This document shows, piece after piece, positions 1 through 11,400 of a DNA stretch of 64,000 nt. The first letter of the stretch is position 1; every line of letters begins with the position of its first letter. Position numbers and translations under genes: made by a program. Below the pieces are notes generated by a model, which made no database searches, was not told where the DNA came from, and saw only the letters and a program-made list of their open reading frames with translations. Source of the DNA: Homalodisca vitripennis (Eukaryota > Arthropoda > Insecta > Hemiptera > Cicadellidae); assembly GCF_021130785.1 (NCBI RefSeq), contig NC_060212.1, forward strand, positions 144,773,001-144,837,000, read 5' to 3'.

Positions 1-235
1 AAATGTATTTATCCTTCTATTTTCCCGTTGCCATCATGGTTACCCATAAGATCAGTGTTAAAATATTCGCTATTGCTCAGCCAAATCTCATTAGTGTAGC
101 TTATATAGAAATGAAGCTCCATTCAAATTACAAATCTATAGATCATTTCGTTTTCGAGATATCAAGTAGACAGGTAAAAAAAATGAAATTTTTCCAGCCT
201 CTTGGTGATAAGCTTTGCTAAAGCTCAACTAACAA
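1..235. repeat. Dispersed repeat family 1, copy 1
   Basis: This stretch shares phrases with segments near 18.9, 44.7-45.2, 58.9-59.2, 60.6 and 63.4-63.8 kb. Shared phrases include GTTGCCATCATGGTTACCCA, GCTCAGCCAAATC and CAAATCTATAGATCA, followed by a 'TTTTCGAGATATC...GACAG' block. It looks non-coding and no transposase or RT sequence is visible. The element class is unknown. Confidence 0.6.
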
Positions 236-520
236 GTTTTCAAATACTAAGGATAACTCTAAAAAATTTCCTAGCTGACATTTTCATATCTTTTTTTAGT
301 TTATGGGAGAAGTATAAAATATAAATTTGTAGGCTAATATAAATTGACAGTGTTCTAACTTTGCTTCATTATTTGTCTTTTTACTGTTATTATATAAGTT
401 TAGAATAAAAATAAATTATACATTTGTTATGGTTTAAAGGATTTAGAAATTATATAATACAATTGATATGGAAAGTATATAATACAAATGATATTCATGT
501 AACAAAAATCTGTTTTGCAG

Positions 521-727
521 GGCAGGCAAGCAATCGAGTGGGTTATTGACATTATCGAAAAAGAAGTCGCTGATATCAAAATTACTGCAGCCAAGGGCAC
601 AGATGAACTCAAGAAATCACTCTCACAAGCACGGAAATCGATGGACGAATTTTCAACAAACGCAAAGAAGACACTAGACGACATACATAGTTTTACGAAC
701 AATTCCAGTGGGATTCCAGAGTTTTAG
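521..727 (+). CDS. Last coding exon of an unidentified spliced gene
   Basis: A pyrimidine-rich tract ending TTTTGCAG at 513-520 is a good splice acceptor. The open frame behind it reads GRQAIEWVIDIIEKEV... and stops with TAG at 725-727 (68 codons plus stop if read in phase 0). The peptide is highly charged and probably helical, with no cysteines and no membrane segment, and it ends NNSSGIPEF. Codon use and base composition stand out from the AT-rich surroundings, which supports real coding. The rest of the gene would lie before base 1 or in upstream exons not recognised here. I do not recognise the family; an amphipathic or coiled-coil C-terminus is all that can be said. An AATAAA at 878-883 is a plausible polyadenylation signal. 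Confidence 0.6.
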   Translation, partial: GRQAIEWVIDIIEKEVADIKITAAKGTDELKKSLSQARKSMDEFSTNAKKTLDDIHSFTNNSSGIPEF

Positions 728-900
728 CAGATCTTTCCCCCACGCATATTCAACCTCGATATTATCAAGAAATTCTTAATTGTGATACACCTAAGTCATC
801 TCTCAGTATTGATATTGATGTTTCTTTTCCGGCGATTTTAATCTTCTATCATCCTATCTCACTGTTATATTGTTAGAATAAATTATGTGTATTTATTGAC
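728..900 (+). other. Probable 3' UTR of the 521-727 exon
   Basis: This is non-coding sequence after the TAG stop with an AATAAA hexamer about 150 bases downstream, a normal insect 3' UTR layout. The true cleavage site cannot be read from sequence. Confidence 0.45.
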
Positions 901-2580
901 CCCCCAGCATTTCTGATTTGACAGCCACCTAATGCTTAGTTAGGCCCCTAGCTTAGAGCCAGCACTTTTGTATCACGGAAGCATTGGTTGGAACCAGTGC
1001 TGTTATCTCTTCTGTTCTCCTTTGTAAGGATCTCGAATGTAATGGTTACATTCAGCTCGTCTCTAGAGATGAGGGGATTGCCTTAAATATATGTAAATAG
1101 AGTGGATAAAACGTATATTTTTGAAGCGGTGTGAGCCCAAGTTGTATTGGGAATCAGCTATAGACGTGGGTATGACATTGGGAATCTTGCCTAAACCAAA
1201 GATGTGAGAACCATTATACTATCAAAGAAAGTAAATGTATGAACAAACACATAAATATGTAAAACTGAATATTATTTTAAATTTTAATTAATAGAAAAAG
1301 TTAAACGTTCAAGATTATGAAAACAGTTGTCATATAAAACAGTTTCAGAGAAAATTATTTCAATGTTGTAATTTATAAATGTAGATGTTGTGTGCCATAT
1401 CAGAACAAGTTTATTTTCTCTGTACACTGCGCTTTAGTGTGAACAAAGAGTGATAAATATCTTTAAATAATTTACTAAATAAATAGATACTTTAAATGTG
1501 TCACATGTAAGCACTCCAATAAATTTTGGAACGTAAATGTCTAAGTTTAGGCAGATTTTAGTGTAAAAATCACATTCCAATAACTATTTTATCCTCATTG
1601 ACTCTTGCAATTTCACATAGTATTAGAAAGTGGGAATTACTATTTTCGACCAAGATGTTTTTGTAGATGATCGTAAGGATTTTAATGTTTGCCTGTTTTG
1701 TGTTGCTTTTTATGTAACTGAAAGTTTAATTTAAAAGTGTACTTTAAGAATACATTAAAAATTAAATCTTAACTTGTTAAATGTGTTTAAAATATTCTAT
1801 CTGCAAAATTCTGGAACATTCTTAATATGCATGAATTTTTCAATATAAAATGTAAGATATTTTTGACTGTTAAAACTAAATTAAATATATTGATGGATGA
1901 TTAGTACTTTAAGATATAATATAAATTGATATCAAGATTTTGTCTGAAAACACTTTGAGACAAGTGTTTCTAGTTTATAATGCTTTAAAAATTATTATGT
2001 AGGATCTGGCAAAGAGGTTTGTTTACATCCAATCACTAAAAGCTTTTAATTCTAAATTAAAAATGAAAAAAGTAGTTAACTGCTTGCTTGTTTTTTGTGA
2101 GCGCGCTATTATACCAAGGAATCTACTCGTTTATTGATAAATACCATCAGAGCTTTCTCCAGTTTAACGGAGAATTATTTAAGATTTACTCTTAATAGCA
2201 AGTCATTAACCTGCAAAACAGTGAGTTAGTTCCTACTAAATAATTATACAGAACTTGTGAAACATATTGTCAGTTGTTTTAATTTATTTAGAGTCAGTTC
2301 TATCAGATATATGTGAGTTTTGTTATGAAAAATAAATTATTGAAATAAATTATTAGTTGTTTCTTTACATTGCGTTGTTGTTATGGAGCTTCTTACTGTA
2401 TATTTTTGCAATTTTTGTACATTTGTTTTATTCTAAGGGTTCATGTTAATATTTATTGTGATTGGTCAGTATGGTCAAAGAAAAAATTTAGATGGGGATG
2501 ATCTACTCCTCTTCTCCCTTTATCATCTGTCACTTTACAATATATGTACAATATCATGTCCCTCAGGCTTAATACTGAGG
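900..2580. other. AT-rich intergenic DNA, nothing recognised
   Basis: No open frame longer than noise, no splice-bounded exon and no clear repeat structure. Bases 900-1210 are somewhat richer in GC and could extend the 3' UTR of the upstream gene. Confidence 0.4.
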
Positions 2581-2589
2581 GACTAAGAG

Positions 2590-2679
2590 ATGGCTGTACT
2601 GGTGGCTTTTTTTTATTTTAGCCCTATAAGAATAATGTTAAACCTCAAACATTTTAAATTTCTTATCTTTAGTTTACAG

Positions 2680-2740
<61 letters not shown>

Positions 2741-3060
2741 TGTAGTAAATTACTTTACAATTAAAACAAAGTGTTTTTAAAACATTGGCACTATATTTCG
2801 GTGAAAACCGTCTTCAGGTGCAAAAAATTGTATAAAATATAAAAATATAAAAGAAAACAGTACAAACGAAAGTAAAATAAACAGTGAATCCAAACAAGCA
2901 TCCAAAGGTTTTTTAGTTTTATCAATATTTCTTTTTGGTTATTCAGAAAAAGTCCTTAACCTTTTTGTTCTTCATTATTTAAGTATTAAAGAATATTCAC
3001 TTTAAAAGGAAACTAAACACATTTGGATGCATATAAGCACCTCAAGCTGGTGGTGTCTGC
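2590..3060. repeat. Dispersed repeat family 2, degenerate copy split by an AT microsatellite
   Basis: 'CCCTATAAGAATAATGTTAAACC' near 2620 and 'CATTTGGATGCATATAAGCAC' near 3020 match the outer and inner motifs of the repeat seen at 59760-60060, 15050-15310 and 28390-28700. The pieces are in the expected order but diverged. Confidence 0.4.
2683..2736. repeat. (AT)n microsatellite
   Basis: An uninterrupted AT dinucleotide run of about 54 bases. Confidence 0.95.
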
Positions 3061-3264
3061 TCTTATACTGGCACCCTTTTTTAGCTGTTTCTAAGATTAC
3101 ATAAAACTGTTATATACATCTTAAAATTCACCATACAACTTATTATATATCATTGTTTTCAGAATATTCAAAATAATAGTAATAAATTATATTCATTAAT
3201 ATTTTCTTATAAAAAAAATTTATAAAAATACGCAAATAATAAACGATTTCCGAAAAATCTGCTT

Positions 3265-3284
3265 ACTGCCGTATATACGGCAGT
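3265..3284. repeat. 20-bp perfect palindrome
   Basis: ACTGCCGTATATACGGCAGT is its own reverse complement. It lies in a 300-bp stretch (about 3250-3560) with a repeated GGTTAACACTT phrase, and its 3350-3420 part resembles 9565-9640. It may be the end of an old TTAA-type transposon. Confidence 0.55.
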
Positions 3285-3815
3285 GCCAGTACATGAGTGG
3301 CCGTTTATATGGGTTAACACTTAGATGTTAGAGGGTTAACACTTTCACTGCAGCTCTATACTGAGCACTGTTAATCGTTCAGGACCCAGTAGGGCATCTA
3401 CAAACAACATGTTAACTACCATACTAACTTTCTAGCTATCATACATGTAATTAGCACTTTGAGGACTGAGGGCCAATCTGTCGGCCTCAATGGTTTTTGC
3501 AGAAAAGATCACTAGCCGATACGTCAGCCCATTGAACTGTCGGTAATGGGGGTCTTCACTTTATACAAACTCTCATATGAATTTAAAACTTTGAGTTTGG
3601 ATTCCGTAATTTTAAGAAACTCCAGAAGGTTTTAGAGTTTAACTCGATACAAATTTAAAGTATTGTTCAAAATAAAATTGAAAACCACATTAATTGATTT
3701 TAAACAGTTAAATTATTTTTGTTTCCATTCTAAAAATCCTGAAGCTATATTTTTTTAACTATTTCTTTTCTTGTTTACATAAAAATTTTATATATACTGT
3801 ATATATGTATATATA

Positions 3816-6800
3816 CAGTGCTCGATTTCTAGAAATTGAGGTACCGGAACTACAACCTGCCGAGACTTATCCCCCACCCCCTTCTATTATATATCATTCC
3901 ATCACCACAAAACAGTGTTTGCCTGTGTAAAGAATTAGGTTCTTGAAAGGAAACAAGAAGATTTTATATAACTCAAACTTCTTTTATTAACATAAATAGC
4001 AGTAGAGCAATACAGCGTTACTTTTTGTATTCGAATTCTTTTTAAAATACAGTCCAAAACTTTAACTTGTTTTCATTGTATTTCTTTTCTCTTGATCTCT
4101 CCTTACTTTTGACAGCTAGCGCTGAGTGGTGTCCAGAAACAAGCCAAGTGTCAACGTACTTTTCTGGTTGAAACAGCCGGAGAGGAGGTCCATTTATTTT
4201 TACAAACAACAGGCCAGACACCGTTGTAATTTTGAGTGACGATCTCAGAGGTGTTATTATTAAATTCATTTGAGAAAACCCTCTTTCACATTCACTTGAT
4301 GAAATGGCAACCGAGTTGATCGATTGCTCGAGCCGACAGAGGCTGTCTGGTAACGTTCTGGAGTAGATATATTCTCTGAAACCCGTTATTAACTGCCTTT
4401 CATTAAGCTTAAACCTGGAAGCAAGTTCCCTCATTTCGTTTTCTCCGAACGTTATTGGGATGTCTTCAGGCCAGTTTCTAGTGTCCATAACTTTGAAAGT
4501 TTCTGCTAACTTAGTGTCTTTTTCATTTAACAGTCTCGCTTCAATAGACGTTTGTCAGTACTCTGTAAAATATTTCCCGGTTCATCGGTTGGTCGTTTAC
4601 TCGACCAGCTTTTGTTTGGAGAGGAACACTGAAAAAAGACAAGTTGTCAACTGCTTCTTGGGCCATTTTAGAGTATAGACCAGGAGTTGTTTTCCTTTAT
4701 TCGAATAAAGCAACTACGATTTGCAATTTTCTATTTGCATAGCTCAAATCTGCGTTGCAATGCTGTAAAGCTTCACTTAGTTCTGAAAGCTCTTGTAAAG
4801 CGTCAGCCATCAAACCCAGGTGTAATATGAAATTTGTATCTGTGATTTTGTTGAGGAGGCCAGGAAAAGTACTTCTTTCTTTGTTGTCTCTAGTTGTATC
4901 ATTTGAAGCTTCTTTGAAGTGTTGTACTAAAGCCTCGTAGGACTCCAATACAGCTGAGACAGATCTGAAACTAGATGCGACCCAACGGGTGCTCAAAACT
5001 CTTCCAATTTTTAAAATTTCTGCCTCTAATAGATTCGCACAGTTCTGGAGTTCCCTACTGTTCTTTGGTGAGGCGTGATAGATAACATAGAGTTTATCAA
5101 TAAAGGATTTGAATCTGCTTACTCCTGAAATAGATTTCATAACGTCTGAAACTGACAGCTCAAGTCTGTGGTTTGCACAGTGCCAGACAATAATAGAAGG
5201 GAATTTCTGACAAAATAATGCCCCAATTCCTTTGTGTTCTCCGAGCATGGTAGCAGCACCATCACAAGTTAAGCTTGTCAAGTTATCGCTTAAAAACTGC
5301 TCAGATAACCCATTGGAATGAAGGCAGTTCATTAAAGAGTCAAATACTTCTTTAGCGGTAACGCCATCAAGTTTTACCAGATCCAGAAATACGTTAGTGG
5401 AACCACACATACCAGTTTTTTTTTCAAAGAACACCGGACGTATACAATAAAACTTGACTTATTACTTAAGGAAGTGGATTCATCAATTATCAGACCAATT
5501 TTTGTCTCATTCTCAATAATTTCACTTACAAATTTTTTTTTCATTTCCTTACTGATGTGCAAAGCAATGTTAGCACAAGCTTTGTCAGAATGTAAAATGC
5601 GACCCATGTTAATCCCGTTAAGTTCTTGCAAATCTATTTCTGTTTCAAAATAATTAAAGGATTGATTTTCTTTAACAACCTTGTATGCCGTTCGAAATAT
5701 TTTTTCAGTCACTTCTTTTTCCTGGGAACGCTGTTTCAAGATATTTTTCTCCAATGCTCCATCTTTAGCTTCGGATAAAATTTCATCTGCTGCTTTATGG
5801 CCAGCACTCTCTTTGTGGTCATGAATTTTTTTCCTTAATGAAGTTTGTTTTTTCTCTTTTGTCTCCATAACTGACTATCTCACCATTTGCCCATTCTTTT
5901 GAAATTTTTATGCCTGTTTTTTTCTTTACAGATAAGATCCCAACTTCCTTACAAGTCCTACATCCTAACATTCCATTTTTAATAAACAACCAGTCATACC
6001 TTTTGCAAAATTCTGTTTTTTGCGAGTTATTCCAACAATCTGGCAAGTCATTGTTGCATTCAATCTGCTGTTCTTTTTCTTTAGGTGGTTTCACATTAAT
6101 TTCAAATCTGGTTACCTTTTCACTGCTAGAAGATGGTTGTGACGTCGATGAAATCTGTTGTTCATGGTTGTCTGGACATGCAACAGTTCGTTTAAGTCTT
6201 TTACTGTTACCCGAAGACGAAAAGTAATCTGTTAATTTTTTGTTCATTTTACTTCACAATAAACACTTCACTAACAAATACAAACACAGAAAAATATGTA
6301 ACCTCAATGAAGTAACATAATAAATGCAAGAAAACCACGTTTTCGATGGAGAGGCGCATACGCATTTGAAACCACTACTACTGAGCAACTGAGCGAATGC
6401 GTAATACGACACGTCGACACAGCCAAACGGGCGGGTCTATACGTCGCTGATGGAGGAGAGGGAACATGTGGGGGGGGGAAGTTAGTAATCGGGCGAGTCT
6501 ACATGCCACTGACGGAGGGGAGGACGCATGTGGAGGAGGAAAGGTTAAGAGGCTTCTGGCGCATTTTAAAAACTGTAGGCACTTCGAGATAGCTTCGTGA
6601 TACATTTGAATGTTTTATTATTGATTGCGAGGTAAACTATAGTAATCATATATTTTAAGAATTTGATGTTCATAATAAATTTGGTAATTAACTCACCAAC
6701 CAAAAATTTAGTTTTGGTTTCAGTGGCTTTTTGGTACAGATTATTATTATTATTATTTTTTGAAGGATAGAGGTCCCGGAACGCCGTTCCGCCGCGTTCC

Positions 6801-6816
6801 GTCTCAAATCGAGCCC
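3816..6816 (-). mobile_element. hAT-superfamily DNA transposon, about 3.0 kb
   Basis: The left end starts CAGTGCTCGATTT at 3816. The right end is AAATCGAGCCC finishing at 6816, an imperfect inverted match to the left end. The flanks are TATATATA (3808-3815) and TATATACA (6817-6824), consistent with the 8-bp target duplications hAT elements make. Subterminal sequence is also roughly inverted: GGTACCGGAAC near the left end and GGTCCCGGAAC near the right. The body carries a broken hAT transposase on the minus strand. Bases 6340-6620 form a GC-richer, G-run-containing 5' region ahead of the transposase. Confidence 0.75.
4042..6247 (-). pseudogene. hAT transposase (ZMYM/ZNF862-like), frameshifted
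   Basis: Four minus-strand reading blocks occur in the right order: 6247-5819, 5868-5374, 5434-4697 and 4488-4042. Block 1 starts MNKKLTDYF and holds a TTF/BED-like zinc module (DWLFIKNGMLGCRTCKEVG). Block 2 has the first catalytic Asp (IIDESTS). Block 3 has CDGAATMLGEHKG, the WHCANHRLEL motif and LSTRWVASSF. Block 4 has the C-terminal hAT dimerisation region with SSSECERGFSQMN. Blocks 1/2 and 2/3 are separated by frameshifts, the second in an A-run, and 4489-4696 between blocks 3 and 4 is broken by stops. Family function: cut-and-paste transposition by a nuclear DNA-binding DDE enzyme. This copy cannot make a full protein, but the catalytic motifs remain legible, so decay is recent. Confidence 0.85.
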
Positions 6817-6926
6817 TATATACAGGGTGTATATTATGTGTTTCCAGACATAATATACCACCCTGTATATAGGGCGTCGATTTGAGACGGAACGTGGCGG
6901 AACAGCGTTCCGGGACCTCTATCCTT
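6763..6926. repeat. 164-bp palindrome fusing the hAT end to a Tc1-like inverted repeat
   Basis: The left arm starts AAGGATAGAGGTCCCGGAAC near 6762 and runs to about 6838. The right arm is its reverse complement and runs to CTCTATCCTTTAA near 6926, with only a few mismatches. Each arm contains the hAT right end, the TATATA flank and the outermost CAGGGTG...TATTATGT of the Tc1-like element. About 8 bases at the centre (GTGTTTCC) are unpaired. Confidence 0.85.
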
Positions 6927-9296
6927 TAATAATTTAAATATAAATTTGAAACCTCTTACAATCGTGATAGAGATTGGGCCATCTACTTTTTGGAACAATG
7001 TTTTGTTATGTCACACCAACGGGGGACGTCCTGCCCGAGGGTATCGTGAATATTCTTAATGGAAGCCTATACCTTGTGATACATAATTTTAAAGGTAATA
7101 GCTTACTGAATTGAATGCCACAAAACCGCATTCTCAAAGGAATTATTCTATCAGAAAATAGAGCATTTTTTTAGTATTGAAAATTTACTGATGTTCAACA
7201 ATGTAATTTTACATGGTTCTTGCCACAAATGTGTTACACTAATTTTTTAGCATTTTTTTAAATGTTCAATTAAATAAAAACAAAAATTTCATTTTAAGCT
7301 GGTTCTATTAGCACAAATTTGCCAGTTTTTATTACAGTACAATTATGGAAATACTTATGTTATTGATTTCTTATTACAAATAAAAAAATAATGTATATAT
7401 GCTGTTAGAAAAGTCTTACAACAAAACGTTTTACCTGCATTTGGTGTCAAAGCAATTGTTCGAACTGTGTTCCTTCTACGGTTTTGACAATGAGCCAATC
7501 TTGTGTAAAAATGATTCGACAGAGTTGCCTAACATTTCTTCAGTTATCAAAGCAATCTCCTCTATAATCCTGTTTCTTAGGTCTTCCAAATTATGAGGCT
7601 TTCTTCTATAAACATTGGATTTTAAATGACCCCATAGGAAATAATCTATTGGTGACAAATCCGGAGATCTTGGAGGACATTCGATTTCTCCTCTTCGGCC
7701 AATCCATTTATGAGGATAAACCTTAAATCCAAATACTCTCTTACCTGTCTCCCATAATGGGGTGGAGCACCAATCCTGCTGAAAAAACCATACATTATCA
7801 AAGTATTCTCCTGATGCAATTTGAATAGCTGGGATTATTTCATTTTGGAGCATATTGTAGTAAAGTTCGGCATTTAAATTTCCATTGATGAAAAAAGGGT
7901 CCAACAATTTTGTTACCTAAAATTCCACACCATACGTTCAGTTTTTGTGGTTGCTGTGAATGGGACTCAGTAATCCAATGTGGGTTTTCACTAGCCCAGT
8001 AACGGCAATTGTGCCTGTTAACATTGCCATTTAGGAAAAAAGTTGCCTTCATCAGAAAATAGTATGTTGGTCAGAAAATCTCTATTGTCATCACATTTGC
8101 GCATCACAAGTTTCACAAAACTCAACTCTTCTGTCGTAATCATCCTCACTTAACTGTTGGACTAAATGAACTTTAAATGGTTTGTATTTATTTAATTTTC
8201 AAAATCTTACTCACAGACATAGGGTGGCATATCATGTTGCTGTGCAGCTTTTCTGAGCGATGTATGTGGGTCTTCAATAAATGTTTGCAAAACATCTAGT
8301 GCATGTTCTTCATCTGTTGCAGATTGTATCCTACCCGACTTTGGGCCGATTCCGTACACTCCCTGTCATTTCAAAACGCTCAATAGTTTTTGATATTGTT
8401 GAAACACTTATGGGATTCCTTTCTGGGAAAGTGTCATTAAACAAATTACAAACTTCCCGATAAGAGATCTTTGACGATCGCCATATCCTCGCATCATCAA
8501 CAGAGTAATTCGTTCTCTTTCAGACAATTCCATTAAAATGCCAAATAAAAACTGAAACTACTGTAAATTAGATAACTTGTTGACAGCAATGCTTCAGAGG
8601 ACACTGATTAACTCGACAGGAATGATATGACCTTTGTCCATTTGTAATTCCCAAGCTTAGACCTGTCTAGTGAAAGCTCCATGCTCAACAAACTGAAACC
8701 TGTAGACCAGATGATTAATACACAATAATGTTTCTCAATAGGCTAGTGACCTTTGTCTCTTTAAACCTTCCTGCTGACTGGAAAACACCAAGTACAGATT
8801 CATAAGTAATCAGAGAAAGTGAACTCATAAGTTTTATTCATTGTAATAAAAACTGGTAAATTTGTACTAATGAAACCAGCTTTAAAAATAAATTGTTTAT
8901 TTTATTTTAATTGAACATTTAAAAAATGCTAAAAAATTAGTGTAACACATTTTGTGGCAAGAACCATGTTAAAAATTACATTGTTGAACATCAGTAAATT
9001 TTTCAATACTAAAAATGCTCTATTTTTCTGATAGAATAATTCCTTTGAGATGCGGTTTGTGGCATTCAATTCAGTAAGCTATTACCTTTAAAATTATGTA
9101 TCACAAGGTATAGGCTTCCATTAAGAATATTCCCGATACCCTCGGCAGGACGTCCCCCCGTTGGTGTGACATAACAAAACATTGTTCCAAAAAGTAGATG
9201 CCCAATCTCTATCACGATTGTAAGAGGTTTCAAATTTTATATTTAAATTATTAAAGGATATATTTGGGTGTTTCCAGACATAATATACACCCTGTA
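6821..9296 (-). mobile_element. Tc1/mariner-like (IS630-type) element with long inverted repeats
   Basis: The right end reads ...ATAATATACACCCTGTA at about 9280-9296. The left outer end (CAGGGTGTATATTATGT, 6823-6839) survives but is separated from the rest by the palindrome. Beyond it, 6922-7345 pairs with 8830-9263 as inverted repeats of about 420 bp with scattered differences. Both ends carry TA-rich flanks as expected for TA-targeting elements. The interior encodes a degenerate transposase on the minus strand. Confidence 0.8.
7476..8533 (-). pseudogene. Tc1/mariner-like transposase, degenerate
   Basis: Reading the minus strand from an ATG at 8533 gives MELSERERITLLMMRGYGD, the usual N-terminal helix-turn-helix start of arthropod IS630-type transposases. 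The frame then shifts several times. Later blocks give NPHWITESHSQQPQKLNVW, FFINGNLNAELYYNMLQNEI and a C-terminal PPRSPDLSPIDYFLWGHLK with the last catalytic Asp. The second catalytic block is damaged: FFQQDWCSTPLW where relatives have FQQDGAP-H. The order and motifs match the relative at 29564-30076, but this copy is more decayed and is certainly non-functional. Confidence 0.8.
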
Positions 9297-9539
9297 TATA
9301 TATAAAATGTTATGCATACTAATATTATTTCCAATGAAGTACTGTATGTTTATTACTGAACAATTAAGTGTAAAAAACAAAGTTGTGCTAAATTACCAAT
9401 GTTATGACTTTTTTAACTGTCTGTAAAACAGTTATTTTACCAGTGGTATTTTTTTGCATATTCCTTTTTAATAAATAGAGACAGTAAATAGTTTTGTTAC
9501 TGTCAAAATATTACTTAAAAAGTTTTGGCTATCAAAGAA

Positions 9540-9960
9540 TTGGCTATGGCCACTATGCACTATGGCTCTATGCTGAGTAGTGTCAACTGTCCAGTATGTA
9601 TTAGGGCACACACAATCAATGTGTTAGTTATATCTTTTGAATTATATTTATTTGCCATGGTAGGAGCAAATATGTAACACCATAGTGGCTGGAGCAGGAC
9701 TCCCTGATCACAGGAATTTTCTGTTACTCTGATATACAAATACCCCTGACTCAGTCTTTTCCCACCTACCATACAGACACAATAACTATGTGTTATACCA
9801 ATGAGATTACTTTTGTGGATGGCGCAAAATTGTGGCTGTATACAATTGGCTTGGAAGGCTATTGGGGGCCTGAGGGGCAGGACCAGTGTTAAATCTAGTG
9901 CAATGCTGGAAGAATGAAGGTCATATAGGCTAGCATTTAGCAATCAAAGGAGGCAGAAAA
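9540..9960. repeat. Diverged interspersed repeat related to 3340-3440
   Basis: GCTCTATGCTGAGTAGTGTC...AGGGCA...ATGTGTTAGTTA here parallels GCTCTATACTGAGCACTGTT...AGGGCA...CATGTTAACTA near 3350. The match is partial, the class unknown. The minus-strand open frame here has no recognisable domain and is not called. Confidence 0.35.
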
Positions 9961-10619
9961 ACTACTTCTCCAGGTATTTGTCTTTCCTTTGGCACTGAGA
10001 GTTCACTACAACTAACATCCTGCAGAGTGAATCAGGCCAACAACTAGACATTTCTTTTGAGTTAAGTAAATCTTGTATTTTCTAAAGCTTGTTTTTTTTC
10101 ATCAGAAGTTCCCATTATTACAAAACTGAAGCATCATGAACTCAAAATATTTTTTAGGCGTAAGATGATCATTGTCAGGTTGATTCAGTTGCTGTATTTG
10201 TACTCTACTGGTAATGTCATCTTCTCTGCCAAACTCTGACACAGGATATTTTGGATTCATATTGAATATAAGATATTAACTATACACAATGGAATATTGC
10301 ATATAAATTAGATCTATCTCATTAGTACTCATAGAAACTGTTTCCATAGGAGTCAGAAAGGATGCAATAGGCAAATTTATAACAATCAATCTAAAATTAG
10401 TTCATCCTCACCAAAGGAGATGAGATGTGCAAGAAGATTAAATCCTAATTTTGTTGCACTTTAAACAGTAAAATACTGATACAATTTTAACTGATAACTC
10501 CAAGGGTACATAACAGTTTGCCTAGTTGTGAATCTAAACAGAGAATTGAATTGCCTACGATGAGAAAATAAATATCTAATGTCTGAAAAAAAAGTAAATA
10601 AAATGTATAAAGTCAGTAA

Positions 10620-11400
10620 TATTGTGGCGTTTGCCACTTTATTTTGTTGGCCGTTGGACGGGCCGGGAGCTGTTTCCCTACAGCTGGTCGAGTCGTCTGT
10701 TTTTCCAGATGGTTTATCTCTTTCTAGATGTTTCTGTGGAATTCTGCCAGTTTGATTGGTTCTAGTTTTTCAGGTTTTCTAGATATCTGGAATTAGGTTT
10801 CTTGCCCTCTTCTCTTCTAGCTTCCGTAGGGCGAGGACATCATAGAGTTTCTGTGGTCGGAGTCTTATGATCAAAGCTGGCTGCTCGCTCCCTCGACGAA
10901 CCGGCACATTGTTTTGGTGTTAATATCGTAGGCCCTACCTTCCAATCAACGTTTCACGACCTCGTTTAATATTTAGGACCCAGTCGTTTCAAATTCAGTG
11001 TACGAATTTAGTCGCAATATGTTGTGTGAGACAGGCTGATGTACTGATGAGAGTTACCTGAATATAACCTTGGATTTTATTAGTTATGCAAAAAATAAAT
11101 CATTCATATGGACGAGGTGTGCTAGGACTGTACCACGGCCATCACATGTACATGTTTGGTCTTCTTTCAATAAAAACAACCTGCCTCTCTGTTAACTATC
11201 GTGCTGAGTGAGAGCAGTAGCGTCGGAATCATTCCTCTCCCCCTGTCCACAGCACTGTACTTGGAAAGTGGACCACAGTTGTGGTTCTACCGAGCTGAAC
11301 CTGAACAGAGACATCAACTCATCACTTATAGAGGGCGTGAGATATCAACATGCTACAGAAAGCCTCTTGGTGGTCACTTTTTCCGTGCCGTAATTTATAG
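10620..11400. other. GC-richer island, possibly a solo LTR or old retroelement fragment
   Basis: The stretch begins TGTGGCGTTTGCC and is richer in GC than its flanks. It contains AATAAA hexamers at about 11094 and 11171, spaced as in LTR R-U5 regions. No target duplication, matching second LTR, primer-binding site or protein motif was found. Alternatives are a regulatory island or an unknown transposon fragment. Confidence 0.25.

Noticed and set aside
9560..9943. 127-codon minus-strand frame
   Set aside because: No recognisable domain, no splice sites, overlaps a diverged repeat.
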